DNA of 9,014 nt. Source: an archaeon (lineage in GTDB: Archaea > Nanoarchaeota > Nanoarchaeia > Pacearchaeales > GW2011-AR1). Both the position numbers and the translations under genes were made by a program. Location: contig DAOWCW010000028.1 in NCBI GenBank assembly GCA_030639395.1, positions 1 to 9,014 of the forward strand. The letters run 5' to 3'. The notes beneath the pieces were generated by a model, which did no database searches, had not been told where the DNA came from, and saw nothing but the letters and a program-made list of their open reading frames with translations. Shown piece by piece: positions 5,443-9,014 of this stretch (the first letter of the stretch is position 1; each line of letters begins with the position of its first letter).

Positions 5443-6615
5443 CTAAACCAACCTCTCTAAATAATTCTCAGGACCAAAAGTACAACCACCCTTTTTACAG
5501 CCATCCTCAATAACACACGCAGGATTCGCCAAATCTTTCATAGAAGGAACCTTCTTGCCATATCTATTCAAAACCAAATCAACAACCCAAGCCGTCTCAG
5601 GTTGTACAAGCCCACACTGTCGCTCTATAGTCTTAGCAGGCAGATGCTCCCTCATCCCCCTCTCTCCAACATTAAGCAACTGAGCCTGTGGAAAATCATA
5701 CTCAGAAACCTCCCCTAAATCCCACTTCCATTCTCCACTAACACCAGCGGCCTCAACCAACCTTGGAACATAGAAACCTTCTGGAGCCCCTTTTTTCACA
5801 TCTCCACAAATATCATAAACAGCGAGTCTATGCCTATGAAGCTGAGCCAAAGAAGCAAAACTAGCCTCATAATTAGTAGAATAAACATCTTCACCAAAAT
5901 GCTCTTCAACCGGAGTTCCCCTAATAAACCTCAAAGGAATCGAACCCTTCATTCTAACTTGAGCCTCCTCAATAACCCATTTTTTGACTTCTGGAGAATC
6001 AACAAAAGACTGCATCCCTCCCGCCAATGTTCTCTTAAATTCATTTTCACCGTCCCCATTTTCTTCTATAAAATCACCAAAACTATGATAAAGTATATTC
6101 ATCTGTCTCCAAGAAAGTGTATGCGTCATAATAGTTGGAGTAAAAACGCTCGTCATATATCTAGCATTCTCCTGAGAAAGTTTTTCTGCAGTAGTTTTAT
6201 CGTCATTGCCTTTCTTATGCAAAGCAGGAAAATCAGCCTCGGGAAACCTAGAAGAAATCTCGCCATGAAACCAACCATTCCATTTATTATAAAGATCTTT
6301 TTGATGATCTGGAACATTATCCATAACAGTATATCTCGCAGATTTCTCGGAAGTAGTATACATTCCCTGATTATTAAAAACCATAGCAACCGCCTTCTCT
6401 GGGCCATTAAAATTAAAATTCAAACCAAAATGATCAAATGGGCTATGGTGACCTCTACTAATTAAAGACTTAGAAAGACCAGGAAGAAAGGACTCGTCCA
6501 ACAACTCATCCCAGTTTTTATCACTATAACAAACTCTCGCATGATTCTGAACATACCTTTTAGCAACTTTTTGATTATTTATTTTTTCAGTAGAACCAAC
6601 TAATTGAACTTCCAT
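5443..6615 (-). CDS. thyX: Two-domain, divergent FAD-dependent thymidylate synthase
   Basis: Flavin-dependent methylation of dUMP to dTMP using methylenetetrahydrofolate and NAD(P)H. Residues 51-70 (ISRGHHSPFDHFGLNFNF) match the ThyX HHSPFEH segment, and SEKSARY (89-95) matches the ExSxRY half of the signature RHRxxSxNExSxRY. The RHR half is replaced by NQG at 82-84. A second ThyX-like segment starts near 245 (STNYEASFASLAQLHRHRLAVYD) and contains RHR at 261-263 but lacks ExSxRY. At 390 residues it is well above the 210-250 of single-domain ThyX. The C-terminus has a Cys-rich end (ACVIEDGCKKGGCTFGPEN, C367, C373, C378). Tmk directly downstream supports a thymidylate role. Start ATG 6615 has no real SD but a TATA-like box 25 bp upstream. 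Alternative: a ThyX paralogue with altered activity. Confidence 0.82.
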   Translation of the reverse strand: MEVQLVGSTEKINNQKVAKRYVQNHARVCYSDKNWDELLDESFLPGLSKSLISRGHHSPFDHFGLNFNFNGPEKAVAMVFNNQGMYTTSEKSARYTVMDNVPDHQKDLYNKWNGWFHGEISSRFPEADFPALHKKGNDDKTTAEKLSQENARYMTSVFTPTIMTHTLSWRQMNILYHSFGDFIEENGDGENEFKRTLAGGMQSFVDSPEVKKWVIEEAQVRMKGSIPLRFIRGTPVEEHFGEDVYSTNYEASFASLAQLHRHRLAVYDICGDVKKGAPEGFYVPRLVEAAGVSGEWKWDLGEVSEYDFPQAQLLNVGERGMREHLPAKTIERQCGLVQPETAWVVDLVLNRYGKKVPSMKDLANPACVIEDGCKKGGCTFGPENYLERLV

Positions 6616-6636
6616 CCCAAAACAAAAATTCCATAC

Positions 6637-6644
6637 TTAATAAA
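6637..6644 (-). promoter_or_regulatory. Possible TATA box for thyX-tmk
   Basis: TTTATTAA on the minus strand, centred 25 bp before ATG 6615. With no SD before thyX, this suggests a leaderless mRNA. The 58-bp gap to the upstream gene is AT-rich throughout, so support is moderate. Confidence 0.38.
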
Positions 6645-6673
6645 CAATTATACATTCCAACATATATATCAAA

Positions 6674-7510
6674 TCACAAACTCCCAATAATATCACAAAA
6701 TTTACAAATCCTCCCTCTAGAAACCTCGCCACAAACTTCACACTTTCTAACCTCCCGACTACCGACTACCGAATCCCGACTACCCATCTCAGCCATAAAC
6801 CCCTCAACAACAGCTAATTTATCCCCCTCACTCAAAACCCCCTTCATCCACTCTCGAGTATCAACCCGATAAGTCCCAAACGCACACGGACACCGATCAT
6901 ACAGAATATCAAACTTCTTTTTCCTAGCATATTTCAAAACCTCAATCTCCGGAACAAAAAATAAAGGCTTAACTCTCTGCACAAAACCACTACTGCCACC
7001 TGCCACCTGCCATCTGCCACCTCCAGTCATCGGAGCTAAATTAGCACCGAGACTAACATTACCCTTCAAAAAATTCATCAAAACATTCTGTGCCTCGTCA
7101 TCCAAATTATGCCCTGTCACAATCACATCCGCCCCCATCTTCCTAGCCCACCGATTCAAAATCCACCTCTTCACAATCCCACAAACAGTACACCCAGTCA
7201 AACCTCTCCTCTTCGCCAAAACCGCCTTCACAAAACAAATCCCCTGTCCAATTTCCTTCTTCAAATCCACAACCGTCAACGACACACCCAACTCCCCACA
7301 AAACTTCTTCATGTTCTCCTTATGAGTATCCGACCACTCACCCAAATACAAATCAATCATCAAGCCATGAACATCATAACCCAGCTTCTTCAATATATAT
7401 ATAACACTAGTCGAATCCTTTCCCCCGCTAAGGGCAACTACCACCTTGTCCGACTTTTTCATTAATCCATACTCTTCTATAGTCTCCTTGACTTTTCTCT
7501 CAATATCCAT
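6674..7510 (-). CDS. TtcA/TtuA-family PP-loop protein, probable tRNA thiolation enzyme
   Basis: A 278-residue ATP pyrophosphatase that would adenylate a tRNA base for sulfur insertion (2-thiouridine or 2-thiocytidine). The PP-loop SGGKDST is at 28-34. CTVC (C107, C110) and a third Cys in DRCPCAFG (C207 or C209) should bind the 4Fe-4S cluster. VTGHNLDDEAQN (131-142) is the family's nucleotide motif. The end has a zinc-ribbon-like CEVCGE...CKFC. The N-terminal zinc finger usual in TtuA is missing; the protein starts at the helix before the PP-loop. Two heptanucleotide arrays lie inside it: one encodes an extra Gly-rich loop (about 163-175), the other the linker before the C-terminal ribbon (MGSRDSVVGSREV). 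No SD precedes ATG 7510; a weak TATA-like GTTAAAAG is centred 25 bp upstream. A truncated paralogue lies just upstream. Exact tRNA position modified is not decided by sequence. Confidence 0.86.
   Translation of the reverse strand: MDIERKVKETIEEYGLMKKSDKVVVALSGGKDSTSVIYILKKLGYDVHGLMIDLYLGEWSDTHKENMKKFCGELGVSLTVVDLKKEIGQGICFVKAVLAKRRGLTGCTVCGIVKRWILNRWARKMGADVIVTGHNLDDEAQNVLMNFLKGNVSLGANLAPMTGGGRWQVAGGSSGFVQRVKPLFFVPEIEVLKYARKKKFDILYDRCPCAFGTYRVDTREWMKGVLSEGDKLAVVEGFMAEMGSRDSVVGSREVRKCEVCGEVSRGRICKFCDIIGSL
6756..6783. repeat. 4 x 7-bp tandem repeat (CGACTAC)
   Basis: CGACTAC, CGACTAC, CGAATCC, CGACTAC in perfect register, 28 bp, with the third copy variant. It lies inside the tRNA-thiolase-like gene in the linker before the C-terminal zinc ribbon. 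On the coding strand it is G-rich. Confidence 0.85.
6993..7020. repeat. 4 x 7-bp tandem repeat (CTGCCAC)
   Basis: CTGCCAC, CTGCCAC, CTGCCAT, CTGCCAC in perfect register, 28 bp, again with only the third copy variant. It lies in the same gene and encodes the Gly-rich GGRWQVAGGSS loop between the PP-loop core and the third cluster Cys. The coding strand has regularly spaced GG pairs. Confidence 0.85.
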
Positions 7511-7582
7511 ATATTAAAAAAGAAATTACACCTTTTAACACTAACGTCACTACATTCCCAAAACCATCTAATTACCAAGTCC

Positions 7583-7644
7583 GCGAATTAAAATTTTAGG
7601 AGCAGGAGTCCTTTGGACAGCGACGTAAAAAAATTTTAATTCGC
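7583..7644. repeat. Perfect 15-bp inverted repeat around a 32-nt core
   Basis: GCGAATTAAAATTTT (7583-7597) and AAAATTTTAATTCGC (7630-7644) are exact reverse complements. The 32-nt core (7598-7629) is more GC-rich and contains a small GTCC-TTT-GGAC hairpin. No flanking target duplication is apparent. Possible roles: structured RNA, a protein-binding hairpin, a miniature mobile element, or a leader of the downstream thiolase-like gene. None is decidable here. Confidence 0.85.
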
Positions 7645-7652
7645 ATTAAATA

Positions 7653-7700
7653 CTTTAATTTAAAATTGATTTTTCATAGAAAATTGATTTTAAATTAAAG
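7653..7700. repeat. Perfect 14-bp AT-rich inverted repeat with inner stem
   Basis: CTTTAATTTAAAAT (7653-7666) and ATTTTAAATTAAAG (7687-7700) are exact reverse complements. After two mismatches the inner bases pair again (ATTTT/AAAAT) around a TCATAG loop. AAAATTGATTTT also occurs as a direct repeat within it. It sits 9 bp from the preceding inverted repeat, so the spacer holds two adjacent long hairpins. Confidence 0.8.
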
Positions 7701-7744
7701 CTAACTAAGTTTTGATTCCAGGGAACCTTTTTCTAAAAGGGAGC

Positions 7745-7906
7745 CTAATCAATCATCAGCCCCTCAACATTATAACCCAAACTTTTCAAAATATACAAAA
7801 CACTCGTCGAATCCTTTCCCCCAGACAAAGCCACAACAACCCTATCCCCTTTCGACATCAACCTATATTTTCTAATAGTCTCCGCAACCTTTCTTTTCAC
7901 GTCCAT
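7745..7906 (-). pseudogene. Truncated paralogue of the TtcA/TtuA-family gene
   Basis: From ATG 7906 it encodes 53 residues aligning end to end with the first 53 of the intact gene downstream. About 40 of 53 are identical, including the PP-loop VVVALSGGKDSTSV. It stops with TAG right after GLMID, where the intact gene continues LYLGEW. The remaining 225 residues (cluster cysteines, C-terminal ribbon) are missing, so it cannot thiolate tRNA; the break is abrupt and the spacer with two hairpins follows. In-frame sequence extends upstream to ATG 7927, but 7906 matches the paralogue's start and lies 24.5 bp from a TATA box. It is probably a decayed tandem duplicate. A retained short nucleotide-binding peptide is possible, since the remaining frame is intact. 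Confidence 0.82.
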
Positions 7907-7926
7907 AAAATTAATTGTCCAAAACA

Positions 7927-7934
7927 TTTATAAA
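7927..7934. promoter_or_regulatory. Palindromic TATA box serving both directions
   Basis: TTTATAAA is its own reverse complement. Its centre is 25.5 bp before ATG 7956 on the plus strand and 24.5 bp before ATG 7906 on the minus strand. Neither gene has an SD, so both fit leaderless transcription from one box. The plus-strand side has an A-rich CCAAAACA upstream that fits a TFB-recognition element; the other side is less convincing. Confidence 0.6.
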
Positions 7935-7955
7935 CAATTCTAATCTCATCAAAAC

Positions 7956-8666
7956 ATGAAGAAAAAAAGGTCATCCAAAAAATCATCAAAAAAACTTTCT
8001 AACAAGAATTCACCCCTAAAAAACTACTGGGCAATCTCAACAATAGTCCTAGCAGTTCTACTGGTCGCAACATTCCTAACAGGCGGAACAACAGGAGCAA
8101 TAGTTTCCCAAGAAGAAGCAGGACAAAATCTACTAAATTTTATAACTGAACAAGGTGCTGGTGCAGAAATAATTAACACGGAAGACGATGGATCTTTATA
8201 TACAATAACATTATCCATAGAAGGACAAGAAATTCCAGTATATGTAACAAGAGATGGTAAAAGTTTTATCAACCCAAGTGGAGGACTTATCCCGTTAGAA
8301 CAAGAGGCACGAACAACTTCTACGCAACCAGCACCGACAACGCCGACATTTTCAGAAGAAGATAACCTAAAAATTCAAGAATTCTCTTCATGTCTCGCAG
8401 AAAAAGATTTCAAAGTTTACGGAGCTGCATGGTGTGGGCACTGCCAAATGATAGTTGAAACATTCGGAGGAGAACAGAACATGGAAGGAGTATTTATCGA
8501 ATGTTCTGACGCCAACAGACAACCGACAGAACACGCTCAATTATGCTCAGATCAAGAAATTACGGTGTTCCCAACAATGAAGCTCGAAAATGAAGTCTTA
8601 CAAATTCCTCGAACACTTGAATCAATCGCAGAAGCAACAGGTTGCCCAGCACCACAACTAGCTTAA
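7956..8666 (+). CDS. Membrane-anchored extracytoplasmic thioredoxin-like protein (CGHC)
   Basis: A 236-residue protein. Residues 1-23 are very Lys/Ser-rich, followed by one hydrophobic segment at about 25-43 (YWAISTIVLAVLLVATFL). This predicts a cytoplasmic N-terminus and a signal anchor. Residues 45-115 form a small domain (VSQEEAGQNLLNFI, then IEGQEIPVYVTRDGKSF) resembling the N-terminal part of secreted disulfide proteins of small archaea. A Thr/Pro-rich linker (118-132) follows. The thioredoxin domain spans about 136-230, with VYGAAWCGHCQ (active site C160, C163) and FPT (cis-Pro P206). Further cysteines are C146, C183, C197 and C230, a pattern like thioredoxin domains linked to VKOR. It probably makes, reduces or shuffles disulfides outside the membrane. 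It is the only plus-strand gene, leaderless by promoter position, and convergent with rfcL. Redox direction cannot be told from sequence. Confidence 0.85.
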   Translation: MKKKRSSKKSSKKLSNKNSPLKNYWAISTIVLAVLLVATFLTGGTTGAIVSQEEAGQNLLNFITEQGAGAEIINTEDDGSLYTITLSIEGQEIPVYVTRDGKSFINPSGGLIPLEQEARTTSTQPAPTTPTFSEEDNLKIQEFSSCLAEKDFKVYGAAWCGHCQMIVETFGGEQNMEGVFIECSDANRQPTEHAQLCSDQEITVFPTMKLENEVLQIPRTLESIAEATGCPAPQLA

Positions 8667-8668
8667 TC

Positions 8669-8675
8669 TTTTTTT
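8669..8675 (+). terminator. Oligo-T terminator of the thioredoxin-like gene
   Basis: A run of seven T begins three bases after the TAA stop, as expected for archaeal oligo-T termination. No hairpin is needed or seen. Confidence 0.5.
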
Positions 8676-8781
8676 AATTACATCAGCCCAGACTTCAGAT
8701 AATCAACAACAGAAACAGTAAATAAGTAATAACTTGCGAAATCTAATTTTATTTTTTAAATCAACTGAACCTTATCTAAGG

Positions 8782-8806
8782 AAAAAACTCAATCTCAAAA
8801 TAAAAA
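8782..8806 (-). terminator. T runs downstream of the convergent rfcL end
   Basis: On the minus strand T5 (8806-8802) and T6 (8787-8782) lie 60-85 bp after the rfcL stop. A short palindrome CCTTATCTAAGG (8770-8781) follows, and TAATAGACTATTA lies closer to the stop. The 200-bp convergent gap 8667-8867 shows no other gene or RNA that I can recognise. Confidence 0.3.
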
Positions 8807-8867
8807 TCCGTAGCCAAAACTTCCCCTTCCCACTATTATACTAATAGACTATTACACTCTCACACCG

Positions 8868-9014
8868 TCACCGATCCAAATAAGCAATCTCATCCCCAGA
8901 CAAATCCAACTCTTCCCGAATCTTAACATTCCCCAAAATAACCCGCAACAACATAAAATCCTTCATCGCACTCTTCACCGAAATATGAGTAACCTTCGCA
9001 TACTTCTCACAAAT
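8868..9014 (-). CDS. rfcL: Probable replication factor C large subunit, C-terminal end only
   Basis: The minus-strand frame is open from the right edge to TGA at 8868-8870, 48 residues. It contains KVTHISVKSAMKDFMLLRVI and a closing LDLSGDEIAYLD. A His-x-Ser-x-Lys segment, a hydrophobic helix and a final acidic LxLsxDEixfL motif are what I expect at the C-terminus of archaeal clamp-loader large subunits, in the collar domain. Only the tail is visible and I judge it from pattern memory, so another protein is possible. If right, it is a direct archaeal marker. Confidence 0.5.
   Translation of the reverse strand: MCEKYAKVTHISVKSAMKDFMLLRVILGNVKIREELDLSGDEIAYLDR

Noticed and set aside
5830..6465. 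211-residue plus-strand frame opposite thyX
   Set aside because: Antisense of a recognisable ThyX gene, with no motif of its own.
7583..7700. CRISPR array or integron attC site
   Set aside because: No regularly spaced direct repeats, and no attC core sites; only two unrelated inverted repeats.
8667..8867. Small gene or tRNA in the convergent gap
   Set aside because: No cloverleaf, no frame with motifs; only T runs and short palindromes.

Overview
The window looks archaeal and probably comes from a small-genome lineage such as DPANN (the lineage is inference). Evidence: the right edge carries what looks like the C-terminus of an archaeal replication factor C large subunit. Several first-of-transcript genes have an AT-rich TATA-like box centred about 25 bp before the start codon and no Shine-Dalgarno (SD) site, which is the archaeal leaderless arrangement. 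Internal operon genes do have GAGGTG/GGAGAG-type SD sites. Almost everything is on the minus strand.

Right to left on the minus strand: a partial rfcL (8868-9014); a truncated copy of a tRNA-thiolase-like gene (7745-7906); a 240-bp spacer with two long inverted repeats; the intact TtcA/TtuA-family gene (6674-7510); thyX (5443-6615) and tmk (4789-5436), which make dTMP and dTDP; a control region with a TATA box and two 16-bp palindromes 32 bp apart that look like NrdR boxes; then nrdR, a MazG-like pyrophosphohydrolase, and the anaerobic ribonucleotide reductase nrdD. nrdD is followed by a tiny overlapping gene that encodes the glycyl-radical segment nrdD itself lacks. After oligo-T runs come a mannose-6-phosphate-isomerase-type cupin and, overlapping it by ATGA, the radical-SAM activase nrdG, cut by the left edge. 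The only plus-strand gene is a membrane-anchored thioredoxin-like protein (7956-8666). It shares a perfectly palindromic TATA box with the truncated gene.

Functionally, most of the window is a deoxynucleotide supply cassette: NrdD with NrdG makes dNTPs anaerobically, NrdR senses nucleotide status and probably represses the operon through the paired boxes, the MazG-like protein may clean the NTP pool, and ThyX and Tmk supply thymidylate. The most unusual features are (1) the apparently split class III reductase, with the radical-bearing glycine on a separate 64-residue polypeptide; (2) a two-domain ThyX whose signature halves are divided between domains; (3) related heptanucleotide repeats inside low-constraint parts of several genes; (4) the decayed tandem paralogue next to two large hairpins. 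No intergenic stretch exceeds 300 bp.
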